From the NCBI GenBank assembly GCA_934169535.1, contig CAKPOC010000027.1:1-15200 (forward strand): 15,200 nt of DNA, written 5' to 3'. Positions 1 to 6,166 of this stretch are shown here, piece by piece (the stretch's first letter is position 1; every line of letters starts with the position of its first letter). Source of the stretch: an uncultured Clostridia bacterium. GTDB lineage: Bacteria; Bacillota; Clostridia; TANB77; CAG-508. A program made the position numbers and the translations under genes. Under the pieces are notes generated by a model. The model had not been told where the DNA came from. It ran no database searches and worked only from the letters and a program-made list of their open reading frames with translations.

Positions 1-785
1 AGGTTATAGTAATAACATCAGGAAAAGGTGGAGTAGGAAAAACAACTACAACAGCAAATCTTGGTTCAGCATTAGCTTTAAAAGGCAAAAAAGTAGTTTT
101 AGTAGATACTGATATTGGACTAAGAAATCTAGATGTAGTAATGGGACTTGAAAACAGAATAGTATATGACATAGTAGATGTTGTAGAAGAAAAATGTAAA
201 TTAAGACAAGCTCTAATAAAAGATAAAAGATTTGAACAATTATTCCTATTACCAGCCGCCCAAACAAGAGATAAAAGTGCAATAGATGAAGAACAAATGA
301 AAGAATTAACCAGCAAACTAAAAGAGGAATTTGACTATATACTAATTGATTGTCCAGCAGGAATTGAGCAGGGCTTTAAAAATGCTATTGCAGGAGCAGA
401 CAGAGCAATAGTTGTTACTAATGCAGAAATATCATCAATAAGAGATGCTGATAGAATAATCGGCTTATTAGAAGCATCTGAAATCAAAAATCCAGAGCTA
501 ATTGTAAATAGGTTAAGACCTAATATGGTTAGAAAAGGTGAAATGATGGATGTAGAGGACATTGTTGATTTATTATCAATAAATCTAATCGGTGTCGTAC
601 CAGATGATGAATTTATAATTACACAAACTAACAAAGGAGAACCTGCTGTAATAAACAAAAAAGCTCCATCTGGAAAAGCTTACCTAGAAATTGCAAGAAG
701 AATTTTAGGAGAGAGCGTAGATGTATCAATTCCAGGAAAAGACGAAGGATTTTTTACAAAAATAAAGCACATATTTAAAAAATAA
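1..785 (+). CDS. minD: MinD septum-site ATPase (5' end truncated by window)
   Basis: MinD is a membrane-associated ParA/MinD-family ATPase that carries MinC to the membrane and is released by MinE, so that the FtsZ ring forms away from the poles. The reading frame is open from base 3, and 260 residues are visible. Only a few N-terminal residues are missing, because the first visible ones (VIVITSGKGGVGKTT) form the deviant Walker A motif close to the start in this family. Further on are VDTDIGLRNLDVVMG (visible residues 34-48) and the Walker B strand DYILIDCPAGIE. The C-terminus, GFFTKIKHIFKK, is a basic amphipathic helix typical of MinD membrane targeting. An internal ATG at 141 is not the start, since translation from it would lose the ATP-binding site. 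minE follows after 22 bases, and minC is expected just upstream, outside the window. Confidence 0.96.
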   Translation, partial: VIVITSGKGGVGKTTTTANLGSALALKGKKVVLVDTDIGLRNLDVVMGLENRIVYDIVDVVEEKCKLRQALIKDKRFEQLFLLPAAQTRDKSAIDEEQMKELTSKLKEEFDYILIDCPAGIEQGFKNAIAGADRAIVVTNAEISSIRDADRIIGLLEASEIKNPELIVNRLRPNMVRKGEMMDVEDIVDLLSINLIGVVPDDEFIITQTNKGEPAVINKKAPSGKAYLEIARRILGESVDVSIPGKDEGFFTKIKHIFKK

Positions 786-807
786 AATAGTCAAAATGGA
801 GGAAAAA

Positions 808-1377
808 ATGTTCGAAAACGTAATTAGTTTCTTTAAAAGAGTAGGAAAAAAAGATAAATTGGAAGAAAAATCAAAAAACACAGCAAAAGAAAGACTTCAT
901 TTAGTTCTTATGCAAGATAGAGCAAACGTATCTGCTGACTTTCTTGATATGATGAGACAAGAAATAATAGAAGTAATAAAAAAATATATAGATGTAGATG
1001 AAAATGACATAGATGTAAGGCTAACTAATAAAGTAAATGAGGATGGCTCAGTTGGAGCACCTGCTTTATATGCAAATATTCCAATTGCAGGAGTTAAAGA
1101 AAATGCTGCTGCAAAGGTAGAAAAAAAGGAAGAACCTAAAAAAGAGGACAAACCTGAAGAAAAAGTAGAGCCAAAGGAAGAAAATACAGAAAAAGAAGAA
1201 AAAACTGAAGCTGTAGAAGATAATAAAAAAGATGAAAAAATAGTAGAAGTAGAAGACAATACAGAAGAACCAAAAGAAGAAGAAGAAACTGTAACTGAAG
1301 AAAAAATAGAAGAATATCCCAAAACAGACGTTAAAATAGAAGAAAACAAAACAGAAGAAGATTCTAATAAAGAATAA
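808..1377 (+). CDS. minE: MinE topological specificity factor with long charged C-terminal tail
   Basis: MinE stimulates MinD ATP hydrolysis and displaces MinC, giving the Min system its spatial pattern. I chose the ATG at 808 because a GGAGG (798-802) lies five bases before it. The in-frame ATG at 796 has no such site and would swallow this one. The protein is then 189 residues. It begins with a short amphipathic helix (MFENVISFFKRV), followed by the anti-MinCD helix (NTAKERLHLVLMQDRA) and the C-terminal topological domain (FLDMMRQEIIEVIKKYIDVDENDIDV). The MinE core ends near residue 96. The last 90 or so residues are almost all Glu, Lys, Asp, Thr and Val, with no predicted fold. Usual MinE proteins have about 80-90 residues, so this one is about double length. 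The core assignment is firm; the function of the tail is unknown. Confidence 0.93.
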   Translation: MFENVISFFKRVGKKDKLEEKSKNTAKERLHLVLMQDRANVSADFLDMMRQEIIEVIKKYIDVDENDIDVRLTNKVNEDGSVGAPALYANIPIAGVKENAAAKVEKKEEPKKEDKPEEKVEPKEENTEKEEKTEAVEDNKKDEKIVEVEDNTEEPKEEEETVTEEKIEEYPKTDVKIEENKTEEDSNKE

Positions 1378-1388
1378 GAGGAATTTCA

Positions 1389-2495
1389 ATGGGAAGAAAG
1401 ATACTAAAAAACATTGATTGGGGAATATTAGTATGTATTGCAATATTACTTGTAATTGGTTTATTTGCGCTATTTTCTGCAACTCAACAAAGTAATTATG
1501 ACGAATTCAAAAAACAACTTATGTGGGTTGCAATAAGTTTGCCAATAACATTTATTATAGTTATGATAGATTACAATACAATAACTAAAGCAAGTCTTCC
1601 CCTATATATTTTTATGATAGTTACTTTGGTAGCAGTATTATTTACTAACCCAGTAAATGGAGCAACCAGCTGGTTTAACATAGGCTCAATTTCTATTCAG
1701 CCAGCAGAGTTTGCAAAAATCATAGTAATAATGTGTTTAGCAGTACAAATTGCTAAAGTTCAAGAAAATGACAAAGATGAAATAAGCAGACCAAAGCAAT
1801 TGCTAAAAGTATTAGTAACGGCTTTTGTTCCAATACTACTAATTATAAAACAACCAGATTATGGCACAGCAATGGCTTTTATGATAGCTTTAGTCCTTAT
1901 GTTATTCACGGCAGGAATAAAAAAGAGATACATAATTTCAGGAATTTTAATATTAGCGATACTATTACCAGTAGCATACTTTTTTATATTACCAGAACAT
2001 GCTAAAACAAGAATTGATGTGTTTTTAAATCCAAACTTAGATCCAAGAGGCGCAGGATATAATGTTATACAATCAAAGCTTGCAATTGGTGCAGGTGAAT
2101 TCTTGGGAATGGGCTTTTTAAAGGGTAATCAAACGCAATTAGGATTTTTATATCCTAAAAGTACAGACTTTATTTTTGCTGTAATAGGAGAAGAGTTAGG
2201 ATTTATAATAGCAGCTACTGTAATAACTGCATATGTAGTTTTAATTACAAGGGCAATTTATATTGCTAAAACTGCAAAAGATGATGTGGGTGCATATATG
2301 GCGATAGGAATTGCAGGAATATTTTTATTCCACATGACAGAAAATATAGGAATGACAATGGGGCTACTACCAATTACAGGAGTGCCACTTCCATTTGTAA
2401 GTTATGGAGGAAGCTCACTGCTTACTAATTTTATAATGATAGGACTTTTATTAAATATAAGTGGAAGAAGACAAAAAACAATTTTTATAGACTAA
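1389..2495 (+). CDS. rodA: RodA, SEDS-family peptidoglycan glycosyltransferase
   Basis: RodA is the polytopic SEDS glycosyltransferase that polymerises lipid II during side-wall elongation, in partnership with a class B penicillin-binding protein. The 368-residue product has about ten hydrophobic segments. It shows SEDS landmarks: GATSWFNIG (about 91-99), QPAEFAK (104-110), the loop NPNLDPRGAGYNVIQS (214-229) with the following AIGAGEFLGMG, STDFIFAVIGEELGF (258-272), and GLLPITGVPLPFVSYGGSS near the end. Asp260 in TDFIF aligns with the Asp known to be essential in SEDS enzymes. The position right after minDE, and the known Clostridia order mre genes, minCDE, rodA, favour RodA over the division paralogue FtsW and the spore paralogue SpoVE. 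It starts 11 bases after minE, with GAGGA just upstream. Confidence 0.92.
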   Translation: MGRKILKNIDWGILVCIAILLVIGLFALFSATQQSNYDEFKKQLMWVAISLPITFIIVMIDYNTITKASLPLYIFMIVTLVAVLFTNPVNGATSWFNIGSISIQPAEFAKIIVIMCLAVQIAKVQENDKDEISRPKQLLKVLVTAFVPILLIIKQPDYGTAMAFMIALVLMLFTAGIKKRYIISGILILAILLPVAYFFILPEHAKTRIDVFLNPNLDPRGAGYNVIQSKLAIGAGEFLGMGFLKGNQTQLGFLYPKSTDFIFAVIGEELGFIIAATVITAYVVLITRAIYIAKTAKDDVGAYMAIGIAGIFLFHMTENIGMTMGLLPITGVPLPFVSYGGSSLLTNFIMIGLLLNISGRRQKTIFID

Positions 2496-2501
2496 TAGAA
2501 A

Positions 2502-3473
2502 ATGAGTGTAAATATGAAAATAGGAAATATAGAACTAAACAACAACATATTTTTAGCACCAATGGCAGGCATAACAGACCTGCCATTTAGATTAATATGC
2601 AAAAAAATGGGAGTTGGCTTAGTGTATACTGAAATGGTAAGCAGTAAAGCACTAATGTATGGAGATGAAAAAACAAAAAAACTATTGCATACAATACCAG
2701 AGGAAAGACCGCTTGCTGTTCAAATATTTGGCAGTGACCCAGATGCAATTGCGTATGCTGCAAAATACGTAAGTGATTTTGCCGACATTGTTGATATTAA
2801 TATGGGGTGTCCTGCTCCTAAAATTGTAAAAAACGGAGATGGAAGTAAACTACTATTAGACTTAGAAAAGGTAGAAAATATAGTAAAAGTAGCTGTTCAA
2901 AATTCTAAAGTTCCGGTAACTGTAAAAATAAGAAAAGGCTGGGACGAAAATCACATAGTTGCGTTAGAAGCTGCTAAAATTATAGAAAATGCCGGAGCTT
3001 CGGCAATAACTATCCACGGAAGAACAAGAGCTCAGTATTACTCGGGAGAGGCAGACTGGGAAATTATAAAAAAGATAAAAGAAAATGTAAGTATTCCTAT
3101 AATAGGAAATGGAGATATAAAATCAGCGCAAGATGCCAAAGAAAAAATGGAATATTCACACGTGGATGCGATAATGGTTGGAAGAGCAGCACTAGGAAAT
3201 CCGTGGATATTTAAGCAAATAAACGAATATTTAAAAAATGAAAAAATACTAACAAACGTAACTAATGAAGAAAAATTAGATACTATAATTAAGCACTTAG
3301 AACTAGAAATAGCAGAAAGAGGAGAAATATCTGCAGTAAAAGAAATGAGAAAACACATAAGTGCATATACTAAAAATTTACCTAATTCAAGTGAATTTAG
3401 AAGTAAAATAAATAGTTTAAATACCAAAAATGAAGTAGAAGATGAATTAAAAAGCTTTTTTGCAAGTTTGTAA
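2502..3473 (+). CDS. dusB: tRNA-dihydrouridine synthase, DusB type
   Basis: This is an FMN-dependent enzyme that uses NADPH to reduce specific uridines in tRNA to dihydrouridine. The 323-residue protein starts with the FMN-binding TIM-barrel motif IFLAPMAGITDLPFR (16-30). It carries VDINMGCPAPKIVKNGDGS with the catalytic Cys103, then VKIRKGW (Lys142), IHGRTRAQYYSG (His172) and the phosphate-binding IPIIGNGDI and VDAIMVGRAALGNPWIF. The C-terminal helical domain is of normal length. It begins six bases after rodA, so it probably belongs to the same transcript and may be translationally coupled. Neither the ATG at 2502 nor the in-frame ATG at 2514 has a good ribosome binding site. The second gives MKIGNIELNN, which fits the family N-terminus better, so the true start may be 2514. 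Confidence 0.93.
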   Translation: MSVNMKIGNIELNNNIFLAPMAGITDLPFRLICKKMGVGLVYTEMVSSKALMYGDEKTKKLLHTIPEERPLAVQIFGSDPDAIAYAAKYVSDFADIVDINMGCPAPKIVKNGDGSKLLLDLEKVENIVKVAVQNSKVPVTVKIRKGWDENHIVALEAAKIIENAGASAITIHGRTRAQYYSGEADWEIIKKIKENVSIPIIGNGDIKSAQDAKEKMEYSHVDAIMVGRAALGNPWIFKQINEYLKNEKILTNVTNEEKLDTIIKHLELEIAERGEISAVKEMRKHISAYTKNLPNSSEFRSKINSLNTKNEVEDELKSFFASL

Positions 3474-3492
3474 ATTAGAATACATATTTTAA

Positions 3493-3521
3493 TTAAAATA
3501 CAAGCATAAGCTACATATAAT
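3493..3521 (+). promoter_or_regulatory. Putative sigma-A promoter of the GerS-like gene
   Basis: A perfect TATAAT (3516-3521) lies 17 bases after a weak -35, TTAAAA (3493-3498, four of six matches). Transcription would start near 3528, at or within the left arm of a long hairpin, leaving a leader of about 65 bases before the ATG at 3593. The region is A/T-rich, so a chance match is possible. Confidence 0.4.
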
Positions 3522-3524
3522 AAT

Positions 3525-3573
3525 AGAGGCATAAATGATGTAATATTAACACCATAATGTCTCTTTATATTTT
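3525..3573 (+). terminator. Long imperfect hairpin with T-rich tail between dusB and GerS-like gene
   Basis: AGAGGCAT (3525-3532) pairs with ATGTCTCT (3557-3564) with one G-U pair. Inside it, ATGATGT (3535-3541) pairs with ACACCAT (3549-3555) with one mismatch, so the two stems stack into one long hairpin with a loop of about seven bases. TTATATTTT follows. This may be the terminator of the minD-dusB transcript, although the T tract is interrupted. It may instead be a 5' leader structure, because a promoter-like element ends just before it. Confidence 0.45.
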
Positions 3574-3592
3574 ATGAAAGGAAGGAGCTTGT

Positions 3593-4210
3593 ATGAAAAT
3601 TTTAAAAAACAAAAAAATGATTATAGTTATATTTTTGCTGCTCATTGCAATAGTAGGATTCATAATTTTCAAAAATAATGCTTATAAAAAATCAAATGCA
3701 GGGAATAATATTAATGAAAAAATAACTTTAGAAAATGCAAATGAGTATATTCTTAACATCAAGTATTACGAAGCAAAAATAGAGGTAACAATAAATAGTA
3801 ATAAAAATTCTAATAAATATATAATGGAGCAAAAGCATAACATAGATGAGGACTACCAAAAAGTATTAGAACCAGCTAATTTACAAGGCATGGAAATAAT
3901 TTATAAGGACAATAATTTGAAAGTAAAAAATACAGCACTAAAATTATCTAAAATTTATAAGGACTACCCTTATATTGATAGCAATATTTTATGGCTAAAT
4001 AGTTTTGTAAGGGAATATAAAAATTCTAAAGACAAAAGTAAAAAAGCATATAAGGACAACGAAAATATAGTAATAGAAGTAGCAGGCAAAAATGAAATAA
4101 AAAAACTTTACATTAATGAAAAAACAGGAAAACCAGAAAAAATGTCTGTAGAAGACCAGAACAAAAATACACTTGTATACATAATATATAATGAGATAAC
4201 ATTAAAATAA
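3593..4210 (+). CDS. GerS-like membrane-anchored extracytoplasmic protein
   Basis: The 205-residue product starts with a Lys-rich stretch and a hydrophobic segment (about residues 9-26), which should place the rest outside the membrane. The remainder is rich in Lys, Asn, Ile and Tyr, with strand-like stretches such as YYEAKIEVTINSNKNSNKYIMEQKH and TLVYIIYNEITLK. This pattern resembles the LolA-like, GerS-related proteins of Clostridia; in Clostridioides difficile GerS is a germination lipoprotein encoded near alr2 and mazEF. The next gene here is mazF, which agrees with that neighbourhood. Unlike a lipoprotein, it has no lipobox; I see no cysteine anywhere, so an uncleaved membrane anchor is more likely. 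AAGGAG (3582-3587) supports the start. Family placement comes from pattern and context, and a germination role is not shown. Confidence 0.6.
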   Translation: MKILKNKKMIIVIFLLLIAIVGFIIFKNNAYKKSNAGNNINEKITLENANEYILNIKYYEAKIEVTINSNKNSNKYIMEQKHNIDEDYQKVLEPANLQGMEIIYKDNNLKVKNTALKLSKIYKDYPYIDSNILWLNSFVREYKNSKDKSKKAYKDNENIVIEVAGKNEIKKLYINEKTGKPEKMSVEDQNKNTLVYIIYNEITLK

Positions 4211-4218
4211 ATGATATC

Positions 4219-4248
4219 TTAAGGATAAACTTAAAATGTATCTATAAT
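4219..4248 (+). promoter_or_regulatory. Putative promoter of mazF
   Basis: A perfect TATAAT (4243-4248) lies 18 bases after a weak -35-like TTAAGG (4219-4224). Transcription would start about 30 bases before the mazF ATG at 4286. The -10 match is good and the -35 poor. The gene could also be read from the upstream GerS-like gene. Confidence 0.4.
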
Positions 4249-4285
4249 AAATCTAAAGTTACACAATTAGTAGGAGTGAATAGAT

Positions 4286-4637
4286 ATGATAGTAAAAAGA
4301 GGAGATATGTTTTATGCTGATTTAAGTCCGGTGGTAGGCTCAGAGCAACGGAGGAATAAGACCTGTTGTTATTATACAAAATGATATGGGAAACAAACAT
4401 AGTCCAACGGTTATAGCAGCTGCAATAACTTCTCAATTGGGAAAAAATAAGTTACCAACGCATATAGAAATAGGACCAGAAAATACTAAGCTAAAAACAG
4501 AATCTATAGTTTTAACAGAGCAAATACGAACGATTGATAAAAGCAGATTAAAAGAAAAAATTGGTCATATAGATGATTCAAATATAATGAATCAAATAAA
4601 TAGTGCATTAGGTGTAAGCTTTGGACTAGAGCAATAA
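4286..4637 (+). pseudogene. mazF: MazF/NdoA-type mRNA interferase toxin, frameshifted
   Basis: MazF toxins cut mRNA at short specific sequences and are normally held inactive by MazE. The ATG at 4286, with AGGAG at 4272-4276, opens MIVKRGDMFYADLSPVVGSEQ, a textbook MazF start. After codon 21 the frame continues as RRNKTCC and stops at TGA 4382-4384, giving only 32 residues. If one base, most simply C4349, is skipped, the frame continues as GGIRPVVIIQNDMGN and runs to 4637. It includes SPTVIAAAITSQ, LPTHIEI and LTEQIRTIDKSRL, for a total of 116 residues, the size of Bacillus subtilis NdoA. Everything except this base is intact, so this is a recent mutation, a sequencing or assembly error, or less likely a recoded gene. 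No mazE fits in the 75 bases upstream. A strong terminator follows. Confidence 0.9.
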
Positions 4638-4645
4638 AACATAAG

Positions 4646-4675
4646 AAAAGACTTCTAGAAAACTAGGAGTCTTTT
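4646..4675 (+). terminator. Intrinsic terminator, probably bidirectional
   Basis: AAAAGACTTCTAG (4646-4658) pairs with CTAGGAGTCTTTT (4663-4675) around an AAAA loop, with one G-U pair. The stem is flanked by A and T runs, so it can work on both strands. It separates the convergent mazF (+) and HD-GYP (-) genes. Confidence 0.85.
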
Positions 4676-4698
4676 AAAACAAGATATTCTCTTTAACA

Positions 4699-5643
4699 TT
4701 AAATTTTTAAAGATTTTATTAATTTTATTTCGTTATATAATCTTTTTATTCTGTCATTATTTTTATCTAAAGCAACTCTGTATTCAGCAAGTATTTGGTG
4801 ATAATTTTGAAAATTTTCTTTTGTAGTAAACAAGTATTCCATGCCTTCTTTATAATAATCGCGCTTTTTTTGTTTTGTAGTAGCTTGCATCTTTTGATTA
4901 TAGTGATCGATTAATTCTAAGCGTTTTATATTTTCTTGCAAGTATTGCACATATTTATCAACAAGGTAAATTTCATACTGAGTATCTTCAATAACTATTT
5001 TAAATAAACACTTTAAAATGTAAGGGCTAATTTTTCCAATTTGAGAGTTTTCGCTTAAAGCACTTAAAGCAACTAACGACTTTTCATTTTCAGGCTTTGT
5101 CTCTGCAATCATATCTTCCAAAGTTTTAGAAATATTTACGTGTGTGGTGTAATGTCTTTTAGTAGTTAAAGCATCATATTCATCTGCAACACGTATAATT
5201 TTTGCAATTATTGGAATTTCGTTTTGAGTTTTTCCGTTTGGATATCCACTACCATTTAAAGCTTCGTGATGATTTAAAGCTCCTTCTGCATAGGGCCTTA
5301 ATTGTGCATCTTTCATACATATTTCATAACCGTAAGTAGTGTGTTTTTTCATTATTTCAAATTCTTCCTTGGTAAGTTTCTCTGGTTTAGAAAGAATTTC
5401 GTAAGGAACTTTAGATTTCCCAATATCGTGTAAATAACCACTTATTATAGCATAAACTGTGAAATCGGAGTTTAACTTTAATCTTTGACACAATCTACCA
5501 CATAAATTTCCAACATTTATACAGTGACGTTTGGTTAATGGATCAAGAACTTCTAACACAGAAAGCTGGTACTTTATACTCTGATCTAAATTATACATTT
5601 TTATAGAAACATTGTTATAAAAATCGAAGCCGGAATCTTGCAT
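4699..5643 (-). CDS. HD-GYP domain phosphohydrolase (probable cyclic-di-GMP phosphodiesterase)
   Basis: HD-GYP proteins are metal-dependent phosphodiesterases that commonly hydrolyse cyclic di-GMP. In this 314-residue protein the domain spans about residues 25-225. Its metal-ligand landmarks are His40, the HD pair His72-Asp73 in YLHDIGKSKVP, His101, His125-His126 in NHHEALNGSGYPNG with the GYP at 133-135, and Asp154 in VADEYDALT. The stretch after that is less like the usual RPYR segment, but KISPYILKCLFKIVIED matches the last helix. No receiver, PAS, GAF or membrane segment precedes the domain. The last 85 or so residues are charged and helical, possibly a coiled coil. AAAGGAG before the ATG supports the start. 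It stands alone on the - strand, divergent from acpP. The fold is certain; the substrate is inferred. Confidence 0.88.
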   Translation of the reverse strand: MQDSGFDFYNNVSIKMYNLDQSIKYQLSVLEVLDPLTKRHCINVGNLCGRLCQRLKLNSDFTVYAIISGYLHDIGKSKVPYEILSKPEKLTKEEFEIMKKHTTYGYEICMKDAQLRPYAEGALNHHEALNGSGYPNGKTQNEIPIIAKIIRVADEYDALTTKRHYTTHVNISKTLEDMIAETKPENEKSLVALSALSENSQIGKISPYILKCLFKIVIEDTQYEIYLVDKYVQYLQENIKRLELIDHYNQKMQATTKQKKRDYYKEGMEYLFTTKENFQNYHQILAEYRVALDKNNDRIKRLYNEIKLIKSLKI

Positions 5644-5672
5644 AAATTTCTCCTTTTAATAATATTAGTATA

Positions 5673-5701
5673 AATATAACATTAAAAATGATAAAATACA
5701 A
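5673..5701 (-). promoter_or_regulatory. Putative promoter of the HD-GYP gene
   Basis: On the - strand, TTGTAT (5696-5701) and TATATT (5673-5678) are 17 bases apart, which would start transcription about 25 bases before the ATG. The -35 matches only three of six bases. The whole region is A/T-rich, so this is a weak call. Confidence 0.3.
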
Positions 5702-5738
5702 TATATGCTAAAAAAATAAGAAAAATAAAATTTTTCAC

Positions 5739-5776
5739 TTGACAATTATACTAACTTGTATTATCTTATGTATAAG
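5739..5776 (+). promoter_or_regulatory. acpP promoter with overlapping short inverted repeat
   Basis: A perfect -35 hexamer TTGACA (5739-5744) is followed at 17 bases by TATCTT (5762-5767); TATTAT (5759-5764) is a closer -10 match but at a short 14-base spacing. CTTATGTATAAG (5765-5776) is an inverted repeat with five-base arms lying on the -10 and start region, where a repressor could bind. It does not match the FapR consensus I know, so no regulator is proposed. Confidence 0.5.
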
Positions 5777-5810
5777 TATAAACTTTCTGAGAGGGGGTGA
5801 ACTTAAGATA

Positions 5811-6053
5811 ATGAGCTCAGAAGAAATATTTGAAAAAGTAAAGGAAATAATAGTAGAACAACTAGGAGTAGCTGAAACAGCAGTTACAATGGAGGCATCT
5901 TTTATAGATGATTTAGGAGCAGATTCTTTAGATATAGTAGAACTAATAATGGCACTAGAAGAAGAGTTTGATACAGAAATACCAGACGGTGATGCTGAAA
6001 AAATAGTAACAGTTGGAGATGTAGTTGACTACATTAAAGAGCATGTTGCATAA
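5811..6053 (+). CDS. acpP: Acyl carrier protein
   Basis: The acyl carrier protein holds growing fatty-acid chains on a 4'-phosphopantetheine arm in the cytoplasmic type II synthase. The 80-residue product MSSEEIFEKVKEIIVEQLGV... is acidic and helical. It carries the modification site LGADSLDIVEL with Ser39, and it ends in VGDVVDYIKEHVA, all usual for AcpP. The start is the ATG at 5811, preceded by a strong GGGGGTGA (5793-5800). The frame is open further upstream to a TTG at 5739, but that TTG is the -35 hexamer of the promoter and would add a hydrophobic extension foreign to the family. No fab gene is adjacent. A promoter and a terminator frame it as a one-gene transcript before rnc, a common Firmicute neighbour. 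Confidence 0.95.
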   Translation: MSSEEIFEKVKEIIVEQLGVAETAVTMEASFIDDLGADSLDIVELIMALEEEFDTEIPDGDAEKIVTVGDVVDYIKEHVA

Positions 6054-6079
6054 ATATAGATTTCAAATAAAATTTAATG

Positions 6080-6110
6080 GAGAACACAAAAAAATGTGTT
6101 TTCTTTTTTT
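6080..6110 (+). terminator. Intrinsic terminator after acpP
   Basis: GAGAACACA (6080-6088) pairs with TGTGTTTTC (6095-6103) with one G-U pair around a loop of six A residues, and seven T residues follow (6104-6110). It ends the acpP transcript and may allow partial read-through into rnc. Confidence 0.85.
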
Positions 6111-6119
6111 GCTAAAAAC

Positions 6120-6148
6120 TTTACAAATGTGCAAAATTAAGGTAATAT
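6120..6148 (+). promoter_or_regulatory. Putative promoter of rnc
   Basis: TTTACA (6120-6125, five of six matches) and TAATAT (6143-6148, four of six) are separated by 17 bases. They lie just after the acpP terminator and just before the rnc ribosome binding site, giving a very short leader. Confidence 0.5.
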
Positions 6149-6166
6149 ATAAGAATAGGAGGAAAT

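Noticed and set aside
796..807. ATG at 796 as the minE start.
   Set aside because: It overlaps the GGAGG that serves the ATG at 808, and it has no ribosome binding site of its own.
897..1482. Two long - strand open frames opposite minE (150 and 138 residues).
   Set aside because: They are Ser/Phe-rich mirror images of the GAA/AAA-rich minE tail, have no ribosome binding site and lie opposite a clear gene.
4386..4637. A separate 83-residue gene starting at ATG 4386.
   Set aside because: It is the in-frame remainder of the frameshifted mazF. The ATG is an internal Met of the MazF family, with no ribosome binding site at a usable distance.
5739..5810. Upstream extension of acpP beginning at TTG 5739.
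   Set aside because: The TTG is part of the TTGACA promoter box, and the extension is hydrophobic and foreign to acyl carrier proteins. A strong ribosome binding site precedes ATG 5811.
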